A stretch of DNA of 23,104 bases from UBA3210 sp963623095. GTDB taxonomy: Bacteria > Bacillota_I > Bacilli_A > RFN20 > CAG-449. The position numbers and the translations under genes are program-made. The stretch spans positions 1 through 23,104 of the forward strand of contig CAVFKD010000024.1 in assembly GCA_963623095.1 (NCBI GenBank). Reading direction: 5' to 3'. A model generated the notes under the pieces. It was not told the origin of the DNA and did no database searches. It saw only the letters and a program-made list of their open reading frames with translations. Each line of letters opens with the position of its first letter. The stretch's first letter is position 1. Below are positions 15,671-22,760 of the stretch, one piece after another.

Positions 15671-16687
15671 CTAAAACTTTCTATAGTCTTCTAATTTCCA
15701 GTTAGGATTCGCGGCAAGATCAAGATTTGCGAATACACCTTCATCATAAAGATAACTACCAACTTTTGCAATCATCGCTGCATTATCGGTTGTACACCAT
15801 AATGGAGGAATAACTACTTCAACATCTTTATTTTGTAATCTTCTTACAACTTCACTTCTTAAATATGAATTCGCGGATACACCACCTGCAAGAACTACTT
15901 GTTTAATACCAAATTCATCGACTGCAGGTAAAGCTTTATCGAGTAATAAATCAATCGCAGTTTCTTGGAAAGAACAAGCTAAATCTGGGACATTGATCTT
16001 TTCTCCACGTTGTTCTAGATGATGAGCTAAATTAATAACTGCAGTTTTAATTCCTGAATAAGAATAATCATAACTTCCATCATTTAATGGACGAGGTAAT
16101 TTATATGTGTGTTTACCTTCTTTAGAAAGGCGGTCAATTGATACTCCACCTGGATAAGGTAAACCTACAACACGAGCGACTTTATCAAATGCTTCACCTA
16201 ATGCATCATCACGTGTTTCACCAATGATTTTAAAATCTAAATGTTTTTGCATTAATACTAATTCAGTATTACCACCTGAAACAACAATCGCTAAACAAGG
16301 GAATTTTAAATTAGCTTGGTATTCATTCGCATAAATATGTCCTGATAGATGGTGGACTGGAATTAATGGTTTATGATACATTAAAGCCAATGTTTTCGCA
16401 CATTGTAAACCAACGTGTAATGCACCAATTAATCCAGGACCAGAAGTAACCGCGATCGCGGATACATCTTCCATTTTAATTTTCGCAGTTTCTAATGCTT
16501 CTTTTAAAACAACGCCGATATTTTCAACGTGTAAACGAGAAGCAATCTCTGGCATAACTCCTCCATATTTTTGGTGGATTGCAATTTGAGTAGATACGAT
16601 ATTCGCTAATAATTCGGTATCGTTTTTTAATACTGCAATAGATGTTTCATCACAAGATGATTCAATTGCGAGAATTATTTTATCCAT
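15671..16687 (-). CDS. tsaD: tRNA N6-adenosine threonylcarbamoyltransferase TsaD
   Basis: TsaD transfers the threonylcarbamoyl group from TC-AMP to A37 of tRNAs that read ANN codons (t6A), working in the cytosol with TsaB and TsaE. The 338 residues are the normal length. The ASKHA-fold start IILAIESSCDETSIAVL is diagnostic; metal-binding His are in VHHLSGHIYAN (H113 and H117), and the later motifs VVSGGNTELVL, GGVSANSYLR and the TDNAAMIA segment are intact. AAAGGAG inside the end of rimI precedes the ATG, and the genes are 4 bp apart. Confidence 0.97.
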   Translation of the reverse strand: MDKIILAIESSCDETSIAVLKNDTELLANIVSTQIAIHQKYGGVMPEIASRLHVENIGVVLKEALETAKIKMEDVSAIAVTSGPGLIGALHVGLQCAKTLALMYHKPLIPVHHLSGHIYANEYQANLKFPCLAIVVSGGNTELVLMQKHLDFKIIGETRDDALGEAFDKVARVVGLPYPGGVSIDRLSKEGKHTYKLPRPLNDGSYDYSYSGIKTAVINLAHHLEQRGEKINVPDLACSFQETAIDLLLDKALPAVDEFGIKQVVLAGGVSANSYLRSEVVRRLQNKDVEVVIPPLWCTTDNAAMIAKVGSYLYDEGVFANLDLAANPNWKLEDYRKF

Positions 16688-16691
16688 ATAT

Positions 16692-17126
16692 CTAAACTCC
16701 TTTCATCATATATAAAGCATTTTCTCCATTGGAGTAATATGCTTTCTTTGTTAATACGTATTCAAAGCCATATTTTTGATATAGCGATATAGCTTTGGTA
16801 TTTGATTCTCTAACTTCTAATGTGCATACAAAGCATTCTGCTTTTTTAAAATCACTAGTCATTTGATCAAGCATTTTTATCGCTAAACCGTGTCTAGCAT
16901 ATTTTTCATCAACACAGATTTTAACTAACTCTCCTTGATCAAATAAGATCCAATAAATAATAAAGCCAATTACTTTGTTATCATCGATAAGTACATAAGT
17001 AGATGAAAATTGATTCTCTTGGATTTCATAAATAAATTGTTCTTTGTTCCAAGGAGCAAGGAAGTATTTATTATCTAAAGAAACAATTTCATCAACATGA
17101 TTAATATTTGCTTTTATAAGTTCCAT
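16692..17126 (-). CDS. rimI: Ribosomal protein alanine N-acetyltransferase-like GNAT protein RimI
   Basis: A 144-residue GNAT enzyme expected to use acetyl-CoA to acetylate a protein N-terminus (ribosomal protein S18 in E. coli). The acetyl-CoA strand-loop appears as VKICVDEKYARHGLAIKML (68-86), less canonical than the usual RxxGxG, and motif B as LEVRESNTKAISLYQKYGF (103-121). The W26 region 'APWNKEQF' matches the RimI hallmark. It stands between tsaB and tsaD, the common arrangement in Bacillota, one base after tsaB and 4 bp before tsaD. The real substrate is not proven. Confidence 0.85.
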   Translation of the reverse strand: MELIKANINHVDEIVSLDNKYFLAPWNKEQFIYEIQENQFSSTYVLIDDNKVIGFIIYWILFDQGELVKICVDEKYARHGLAIKMLDQMTSDFKKAECFVCTLEVRESNTKAISLYQKYGFEYVLTKKAYYSNGENALYMMKGV

Positions 17127-17127
17127 A

Positions 17128-17715
17128 TTAATCCTTCAAATAAGATGGTTTAACTTTCAATACATCTTCACTAGGTAGAAGAATTTCACTTAATGAATTC
17201 ATACTAGTAACTACATCAGGAAGATTATTTTCCATTCCTAGATATTCAACATCACCAATAACTTCAAAGTCTTTATGTTCATTAATATAAGAAATAACTT
17301 CTTCATTTGTTAATACTTTATCTTCTAAGATAGTTTTATCGTGGTCATAAACACCGATATAACTTCTTTTACTACGAGCGTTCATTAAAGCGATAAATTT
17401 CTTATCTCTTCCTCCAAATACTCTTAAAGAAGATACACATTTTAATTTGATATTTTCATTCATAACCGCGATAGTTTTTGCGATTGTTAATGCAATTCTA
17501 ATTCCTGTATAAGAACCAGGACCAATCGAACAAACTATTTCATTAAAATCATTTATTTCTAAATTAGTTTCTTTTAATGCTTTTTCTAATTCAGGAATCA
17601 TCAATTCCGATTGGCGTTGCCAACATGCAAAAGAAGTCTTATAAATGATATTATAATCTTTAGAAATACCAATTGATAAATCAGTATTTGAGCTATCCAA
17701 CATTAATGTTAACAT
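17128..17715 (-). CDS. tsaB: t6A synthesis scaffold protein TsaB
   Basis: TsaB is an inactive TsaD paralogue that dimerises with TsaD and is needed for t6A formation. Its ASKHA start MLTLMLDSSNTDLSIGI, the GPGSYTGIRIALTIAKT block (84-100) and the 'ALMNARSKRSYIGVYD' strand are clear. At 195 residues it is shorter than many homologues (about 220-240); the C-terminus is reduced, not obviously broken. GGAGG lies seven bases before the ATG, inside the end of tsaE, with a 7-bp overlap of the two genes. Confidence 0.92.
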   Translation of the reverse strand: MLTLMLDSSNTDLSIGISKDYNIIYKTSFACWQRQSELMIPELEKALKETNLEINDFNEIVCSIGPGSYTGIRIALTIAKTIAVMNENIKLKCVSSLRVFGGRDKKFIALMNARSKRSYIGVYDHDKTILEDKVLTNEEVISYINEHKDFEVIGDVEYLGMENNLPDVVTSMNSLSEILLPSEDVLKVKPSYLKD

Positions 17716-18176
17716 TTAAATTCCTCCTTTAAACGATTCATAAGATGATCATATTTTTTATATTCGTTCTTGATAATAAATTTTCTTTTATTATCATCTA
17801 AGATTGTAATTTTGATTTCTAATGGTTCAAAAATCATTTCTTTGATGAATTTACCCCATTCAACAATACATAATCCATCGCCTTCAATTACTTCTTCAAG
17901 TCCAATTGAAGCATTGGTTCCATCTTCTAATCTATATGCATCGATATGATATAAAGGTAATCTACCATCAAAATAACATTTTAAAATATTAAAAGTAGGG
18001 CTTGATACATTGTCATTAATTTTTAATGCCAAAGCGATTGATTTAGTCAAGGTTGTTTTACCTGCGCCTAAATCTCCATCTAAAGAATATAAAGCACCCT
18101 TAAAAGCTTCTTCACCAAGTATTTGACCTAGTTTAGAAGTATCATTTAATCCATTTGATAAAATAACTAATTCCAT
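17709..18176 (-). CDS. tsaE: tRNA threonylcarbamoyladenosine biosynthesis ATPase TsaE
   Basis: TsaE is the P-loop ATPase that resets the TsaB-TsaD complex in t6A synthesis. Walker A is GDLGAGKTT (34-42), switch-like SSPTFNI (58-64), then HIDAYRL (77-83) and the VEWG Walker B-like strand (105-108). I start at the ATG at 18176-18174 (MELVIL), giving 155 residues: GGAGG at 18186-18182 is its ribosome site. A TTG four codons upstream (18188) would place that site inside the gene. First gene of the tsa operon. Confidence 0.95.
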   Translation of the reverse strand: MELVILSNGLNDTSKLGQILGEEAFKGALYSLDGDLGAGKTTLTKSIALALKINDNVSSPTFNILKCYFDGRLPLYHIDAYRLEDGTNASIGLEEVIEGDGLCIVEWGKFIKEMIFEPLEIKITILDDNKRKFIIKNEYKKYDHLMNRLKEEFKC

Positions 18177-18195
18177 AAGTGCCTCCAACAGTATT

Positions 18196-18204
18196 AATTA
18201 TATC
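18196..18204 (-). promoter_or_regulatory. tsaE: Extended -10 promoter of the tsaE operon, very short leader
   Basis: TGATATAAT on the minus strand is a perfect extended -10 (TATAAT at 18202-18197). The expected start, near 18190, leaves a leader of only about 14 bases, just enough for the GGAGG at 18186-18182. No good -35 is visible. Confidence 0.6.
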
Positions 18205-18218
18205 ACTTAGAACAATTC

Positions 18219-18252
18219 TTGATATATCAATTTTTATGAATATATTCATAAA
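18219..18252. repeat. Two perfect palindromes upstream of the tsaE promoter
   Basis: TTGATATATCAA (18219-18230) and the 20-bp palindrome with half TTTATGAATA at 18233-18252 stand side by side between the DUF402 terminator and the tsaE -10. They contain no G/C-rich stem or T-run, so are not terminators; they could be operators. The first shares its TGATATATCA core with the palindrome at 12949-12962. Confidence 0.5.
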
Positions 18253-18260
18253 TAATTAAA

Positions 18261-18283
18261 AACTATAGGCTAAGCCTATAGTT
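18261..18283 (-). terminator. Terminator overlapping the stop codon of the DUF402 gene
   Basis: AACTATAGGC, loop TTA, GCCTATAGTT, then TTTAATT on the minus strand. The TAG stop (18278-18276) lies inside the stem. Confidence 0.8.
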
Positions 18284-18857
18284 CTTCATCATCTTCATAA
18301 TCACCAAGCATTTCTTTATCTTGATGAGCGCTTAGTTCTTCAAACTTCTTATAATATTCAATCATGATATTATCATCATAAGGATAAGCATTATCTTCCA
18401 TAAGTTTTTTAGAATGAGCATTTGCAAGTTTAATGACCTTATCTAAATCATCTGAATAACTATATTTTTTACGATGAAATTCATATTCTTTAGAATCTAG
18501 TTGTAAGATTGATTTATCTGGCATTAGTTTTAAATCTAAGTCATAATCAATATATTTGATACAATTCTTATCAACAATACTAGGAGAAGCGATATTGCAA
18601 TAATACATAATTGCGTTTTCTTTAAACATCGCGATAAAGTTATACCATTCATGAAAGAAGAAGAATGATATAGCAGGTTCTCTTGTGAACCATCTTCTAC
18701 CATCCGCTTCGATAACTTTATTACAAGTTGATGCAGTAACTATAAAATCATCATTATAGTCAACTATCATCGCGCTTTCCCAAGTTCTATGAAGTGAACC
18801 ATCGTGTTTGTAGCTTTGGACATGTATCCATTTTCCAATTAAATCTTCTTTTAACAC
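18276..18857 (-). CDS. DUF402 nucleoside di/triphosphate phosphatase (Ntdp/YgaC-like)
   Basis: A 193-residue cytosolic protein of the DUF402 family; the S. aureus member Ntdp is a metal-dependent phosphatase of nucleoside di- and triphosphates. Family motifs are WESAMIVD near 26-33, the WFTREPAISFFF block (56-67), YYCNIASP (85-92), YIDYDLDLK (102-110) and D121/E124 in LDSKEYE, which supply the acidic metal ligands. The C-terminus is acidic. The start is GTG (18857-18855), with GAGG eight bases upstream; it gives MLKEDLIGKWIHVQSYK, the usual N-terminus. Single gene between its own promoter (TATAAT at 18888-18883) and terminator. Confidence 0.9.
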   Translation of the reverse strand: MLKEDLIGKWIHVQSYKHDGSLHRTWESAMIVDYNDDFIVTASTCNKVIEADGRRWFTREPAISFFFFHEWYNFIAMFKENAIMYYCNIASPSIVDKNCIKYIDYDLDLKLMPDKSILQLDSKEYEFHRKKYSYSDDLDKVIKLANAHSKKLMEDNAYPYDDNIMIEYYKKFEELSAHQDKEMLGDYEDDEEL

Positions 18858-18879
18858 GTTAACTTCCTCACTTGTCGAG

Positions 18880-18888
18880 TAGATTATA
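18880..18888 (-). promoter_or_regulatory. Near-perfect -10 of the DUF402 gene
   Basis: TATAAT at 18888-18883 on the minus strand is preceded by TGT, making TGTTATAAT, an extended -10 identical to that of the flavin oxidoreductase gene. It lies about 25 bases before the GTG start. No clear -35 is seen. Confidence 0.55.
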
Positions 18889-18959
18889 ACAAAGAAAGCA
18901 ATTAAATTAAATAATTATACTTAATTTTATATTTAAACGACTTATAGATAGAATTTAAA

Positions 18960-18987
18960 AAGCTTACAAGTATTACCCTGTAAGCTT
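18960..18987 (-). terminator. Intrinsic terminator of the repeat-lipoprotein operon
   Basis: AAGCTTACA (18960-18968) pairs with TGTAAGCTT (18979-18987) around a 10-nt loop, followed by TTTAAATTC on the minus strand, about 30 bp after the lipoprotein stop. Confidence 0.75.
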
Positions 18988-19017
18988 AAGAATTAATTTA
19001 TCAATCACTCGAACAAT

Positions 19018-21351
19018 TTATTCTTGTGCTTCTAAATATTGAATAATTTGATCAGAAGACATATTTTCTTTATTAATGATAAACACATCAATATATGTAT
19101 CATAATCGCTTAATATTTTATTGAGTAAAGCATTATTTAATGTAACACTAGATGTTATACCATTATTCTTCTTCATATCACTAGGATAATCAGAGAAGTT
19201 AGAATCTATATCATTATCTTCTTGAATAAACATCATAGGTACTAATACTTCATTAGCTACATACTTATTATTTTCACTATCATATGTATAATAGAATCTT
19301 GAACGTAATTCAATATCATATTTTCTACTAGTTTTAACTGCAAGCTTAGAATTATATGCAGGAGTCAATAATTTATCTCCACCATTTAAATATACATCAC
19401 ATGTACTTCTACTTGATTTATTACTATCAGTTTTATCGGTAACTTTAATTGAATTAATTCCAGAAATATCCCATAAATTAAACCATAAAGTATTATAAGT
19501 GCCAGTAATGCCAAGGATAGTTTTTGTTTCTCTAACTTCGTATCCAATTAATTTACCTTCACTAGCTTTGTATAATTCATTAACATAACCATCAAAAGCA
19601 ACCATACCACTTGCTTTATTACCAACTACAGTAACATAATCGTTTTCAACATAGAAATCAGCGCAAGCCTTAATCTTATCGCTACCATTATATGTTGTAT
19701 ATTCATAGATATGTCCAACTGTTTTATTGTTACTATTATCGATGGAAAGATAAGAAGATCTAGAAACAGTTTTTCCAGAAACAGTAATACCATATGTAAG
19801 TGCTAGTTCATAATAATTATCTTTAATGACATATTTTAATTTATAATCATCACCTAGAGAGACAAACATAGTTTTTGTTTCAGTTGCTAAATCATAAGTC
19901 ATCTTAACTACTGGTTTAACACTTCCAATACCAGGAACAGTTGTACTAGTTTTAACATTAACTTTGAAAGTCATTTTATTATTTTCAAATTCAAATAATC
20001 CATCATAACTATCTCCGCTAAAATCATAACTAATACTTTCAGCATATGAGTTGTCAATATAAATCTTGACTGCGTTTCCTGCAGCATTTAATGCAGTTTG
20101 AGCGACATTAAATACATTTGCAATTTGAACGCTTTGGTTAATATTTTCAATAACCATTTGCCATTGTTCACCATAACCTTGAGTTAATATACTTGAAACT
20201 TGAGTATCATTTTTAAAGTCATAATTAATATCATTAGCATCAACAATATTATTTGCGTAAGTTGGAGCCATTGCCTTTGGTAAATAATCATATGCAGTTG
20301 CAGTTTCTATTTTAGTTAATTTTTCAAAATAATCTTTGAGCGTTTGTACAAGTAAACTCTTAATATGATCTTTAGTTTCATTAATAACGGTTGTTAATGT
20401 AGGAACAACATCTTCTAACTTTGTAATATTATTTAATTTAGTTTTTTCTTGAGCGGCAAAATCCTTTAAATCTTGCTTAATAGTTTCATTAGGTAATTTA
20501 TCAAGTCCTTCATTAACTACTTCATCAAGTTTATTTAAAGCTATCTTCTTAGTTTCAGTTAAAGCAAAATTTTCTAAATCTTGTTTAATTTCTTCAACAC
20601 ATGGATTTACTTCATCTAAATCATCAATAGCTTCAAGCTTTTTCTTTTCATTATTATAGAATGTTTTAACATCCTCTTTTAATTCATCATAAGGAATTCT
20701 ATCTATTAAGGCACTTAAATAAACATCTAAAGTCTCAATAGCTTTGTTTTTTAACGCAATTAAAGCTTTTTCAATTTCTTCTTTTATAAATGCTTTTGTA
20801 TCATTAACAATGCTGTTATAGGTGGTAATTAAATCTTCAATAGTTGATACAGATGCAAGTTTAGTAATTTGACTATCATAATAATTTTTAACAGAAGTTT
20901 TTAATGTTTCATCAGTAATTTTATTAATAAGAGGATTTATAATCTCATCAATTTTACTAATAATAAAAGTTCTTAAAGTTGTATCAATATATTCTCTAAT
21001 ATCTTTATCTATTTTATTTGATAAACTTTGTGCCTCAGTTAAAGAATTAATACTATTAATATAATTTAATTCTGTTTGATAAAATTCATTAATTTTTGTT
21101 TTAATACCTTCATGAGTAATTTTTTCTGTTGGAGTTTTTACTAATCCATCTAATTTTTTAATGCCTTTCATTTTTAAAGAAGCGATTTCTTCTTCATCAC
21201 TATTTTTAGAACTAGATGATTCTACGATACTTGCAGAACTTGTTTTGCTTTCCGATGTTATTGATGAACTAATATCACTTCCTCCACATGATGTTACTTG
21301 TGTAAGTGCGCAGACGCTTATTAAAGATAATAACAATATTTTTTTCTTCAT
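19018..21351 (-). CDS. Lipoprotein with four helical repeats and a beta-rich C-terminal domain
   Basis: A 777-residue exported protein. The signal peptide ends in the lipobox VTSC (C22), then comes a Ser-rich linker (23-55). Residues of about 60-345 hold four related helical units, each starting with a '(K/T/S)xLDxxx' segment (KKLDGLV, SKIDEII, ETLDVYL, NKLDEVV) and containing '(V/I)KxFYxxExxKL'. The units are 67, 74 and 67 residues apart, so one has exactly one extra heptad; this looks like a three-helix or stalk-like repeat, as in DUF1542/FIVAR-type surface proteins. Residues of about 350-777 are rich in strands and Asn/Thr/Tyr and match nothing I know. No enzyme motif. GGGG precedes the ATG by a few bases. 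It follows the 129-residue membrane protein gene by 14 bp, so is likely co-transcribed. Confidence 0.75.
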   Translation of the reverse strand: MKKKILLLSLISVCALTQVTSCGGSDISSSITSESKTSSASIVESSSSKNSDEEEIASLKMKGIKKLDGLVKTPTEKITHEGIKTKINEFYQTELNYINSINSLTEAQSLSNKIDKDIREYIDTTLRTFIISKIDEIINPLINKITDETLKTSVKNYYDSQITKLASVSTIEDLITTYNSIVNDTKAFIKEEIEKALIALKNKAIETLDVYLSALIDRIPYDELKEDVKTFYNNEKKKLEAIDDLDEVNPCVEEIKQDLENFALTETKKIALNKLDEVVNEGLDKLPNETIKQDLKDFAAQEKTKLNNITKLEDVVPTLTTVINETKDHIKSLLVQTLKDYFEKLTKIETATAYDYLPKAMAPTYANNIVDANDINYDFKNDTQVSSILTQGYGEQWQMVIENINQSVQIANVFNVAQTALNAAGNAVKIYIDNSYAESISYDFSGDSYDGLFEFENNKMTFKVNVKTSTTVPGIGSVKPVVKMTYDLATETKTMFVSLGDDYKLKYVIKDNYYELALTYGITVSGKTVSRSSYLSIDNSNNKTVGHIYEYTTYNGSDKIKACADFYVENDYVTVVGNKASGMVAFDGYVNELYKASEGKLIGYEVRETKTILGITGTYNTLWFNLWDISGINSIKVTDKTDSNKSSRSTCDVYLNGGDKLLTPAYNSKLAVKTSRKYDIELRSRFYYTYDSENNKYVANEVLVPMMFIQEDNDIDSNFSDYPSDMKKNNGITSSVTLNNALLNKILSDYDTYIDVFIINKENMSSDQIIQYLEAQE

Positions 21352-21365
21352 ATAATCCCCTTTTT

Positions 21366-21755
21366 TTATTTATTAATCTTACGAGCCTTTTCAACTGCAT
21401 CAGCCATCTTATATTCACATATTTTATTATGTTCTATAACTTTATTTTTGCTGTTAGATTTAGCTATATAATAAAGTATACCAGGTATAATAAAGAATAA
21501 TCCTAATAAAAGAGTTGTACCTATAGAAATTTCAGGAACTGGTTGAATTTCTTTCTTTGCTAGTTCGTATTCTGTATCATATTTACGTAATTCATAATAA
21601 TTTTTCATATCAGTTTCACGCGCTAAAATATAATAATTATGATGCGCTTTCCCACTACGTCTAGATACAGTATCTGTAAGTTGCCAACCGAATACTCCTG
21701 CAATTTTTACATAATCTTGGTTGTCATAAGTTGTAATTTGTTTTGTTTCTATCAT
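21366..21755 (-). CDS. Small membrane-anchored protein of unknown function
   Basis: A 129-residue protein: a soluble N-terminal part of about 75 residues (strand-rich; ITTYDNQDYVKIAGVFGW, SRRSGKAHHNYYILAR), one strong membrane segment at about 77-97 (SIGTTLLLGLFFIIPGILYYIA) and a short basic C-terminal helix. I do not recognise the family. It lies 4 bp after the regulator gene and 14 bp before the lipoprotein gene, which suggests a three-gene transcript. Confidence 0.7.
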   Translation of the reverse strand: MIETKQITTYDNQDYVKIAGVFGWQLTDTVSRRSGKAHHNYYILARETDMKNYYELRKYDTEYELAKKEIQPVPEISIGTTLLLGLFFIIPGILYYIAKSNSKNKVIEHNKICEYKMADAVEKARKINK

Positions 21756-21759
21756 AAAT

Positions 21760-22653
21760 TTATTCCTTCCCTTTTAAATTTTTACACAATGCAAATGGAT
21801 ATACAAACACGCTTAATATAATACTTAAAACTGTTGCAAAAGCTGCGACTAATAACGCAATAATTATTGATAAAAAGAAGAAGAAAATTTTCATTACAAT
21901 CAAGAATATTACGCCATCTAAATCTGCAGAAAAGATAATTCCCGGCATATCAACAAAGCCCCATGTAACAATTTCTAACCATAGTTCAGGTAAGAAAGTG
22001 TTATTTAGAATCATAGTAGAAATAAACGTATAGCCAAAGATGGTCATAATACTCCAACCTATTCCTGATTCATTGAAGCCTTGAACAAAGCTGATAATAG
22101 CAAAAACGATTGATAAAACAGCAAATATGCCTCCAACAACAAAAGATATAATCCTTTTAGATTTGAACTTTGCATCTTTTGCAGATTTTTCTCTTTCTTT
22201 TTCTTTCTTAGTGGTCATTACATAAATTTCATTACAATCTTTACAATAATTTTTCTTAGACTGCTCTATGATTTTCTTATCGCCATTATAATAAGTATCA
22301 TTAATCACATCAACACGATAAACTTGTTCGCCTTCCATAATCGATTTACCACACCAATCACAAACTGCGATTACTTTTTTAGGAAGTTCTTCTTTTTCTG
22401 AATTGGTTATTTCTTCTACAGTTTGTTGTTCAACTATTTGTTGAACCTCTTCTTCTTTCTCTACTTCAAATAAATCATCAATCGAACATTTTAATACTTG
22501 GGATATTTTTTTAATCATATCCAATGAAGGTTCACTAGATTCGTTCTCCCATTTAGAAACTGCTTGATACGTAACATGTAATTGTTCTGATAAATCTTTT
22601 TGTGTCAATCCACTTTTTAATCTATATTCTTTAATTTTATTACCAACACTCAT
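21760..22653 (-). CDS. XRE-family regulator anchored in the membrane, with a zinc-knuckle domain
   Basis: A 297-residue protein. Residues 4-62 form an HTH_3 DNA-binding domain (IKEYRLKSGLTQKDLSEQL, TYQAVSKWENESSEP, IDDLFEVE). After an acidic linker (64-90) come C98/C101 and C137/C140, a probable zinc-bound domain. Four hydrophobic segments follow (about 168-190, 199-217, 222-252 and 254-285). The order HTH, zinc knuckle, membrane helices suggests a regulator that senses envelope or membrane state. The ATG at 22653-22651 (MSVGNKIKEY) is chosen because GAGGTG precedes it by five bases and it begins the HTH domain; an in-frame ATG 48 bases upstream adds unrelated residues. First gene of the operon with the 129-residue protein and the lipoprotein. 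Confidence 0.85.
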   Translation of the reverse strand: MSVGNKIKEYRLKSGLTQKDLSEQLHVTYQAVSKWENESSEPSLDMIKKISQVLKCSIDDLFEVEKEEEVQQIVEQQTVEEITNSEKEELPKKVIAVCDWCGKSIMEGEQVYRVDVINDTYYNGDKKIIEQSKKNYCKDCNEIYVMTTKKEKEREKSAKDAKFKSKRIISFVVGGIFAVLSIVFAIISFVQGFNESGIGWSIMTIFGYTFISTMILNNTFLPELWLEIVTWGFVDMPGIIFSADLDGVIFLIVMKIFFFFLSIIIALLVAAFATVLSIILSVFVYPFALCKNLKGKE

Positions 22654-22720
22654 AATCACACCTCGATAACTATTAATTAAATTGTATAAGTTATTTAGCA
22701 AAAATTAAATAAACAAATAA

Positions 22721-22760
22721 TTGAATTGCTCAACCGTTCGTTGAATTGCTACAAATTCAA
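22721..22760. promoter_or_regulatory. Operator-like array upstream of the XRE regulator gene
   Basis: A 10-bp direct repeat TTGAATTGCT at 22721-22730 and 22741-22750 overlaps the dyad TCAAC-CGTTC-GTTGA (22730-22744). The second copy also forms TTGAATT/AATTCAA (22741-22747 with 22754-22760). It sits 70-105 bp before the XRE start codon, where an autoregulatory site is expected. Confidence 0.5.

Noticed and set aside
17128..17715. TsaB as a truncated pseudogene
   Set aside because: It is short (195 residues), but all conserved blocks are present, the frame is open, and spacing with neighbouring genes is tight and regular.
18177..18188. TTG start for TsaE at 18188
   Set aside because: The TTG overlaps the GGAGG that serves the ATG at 18176.
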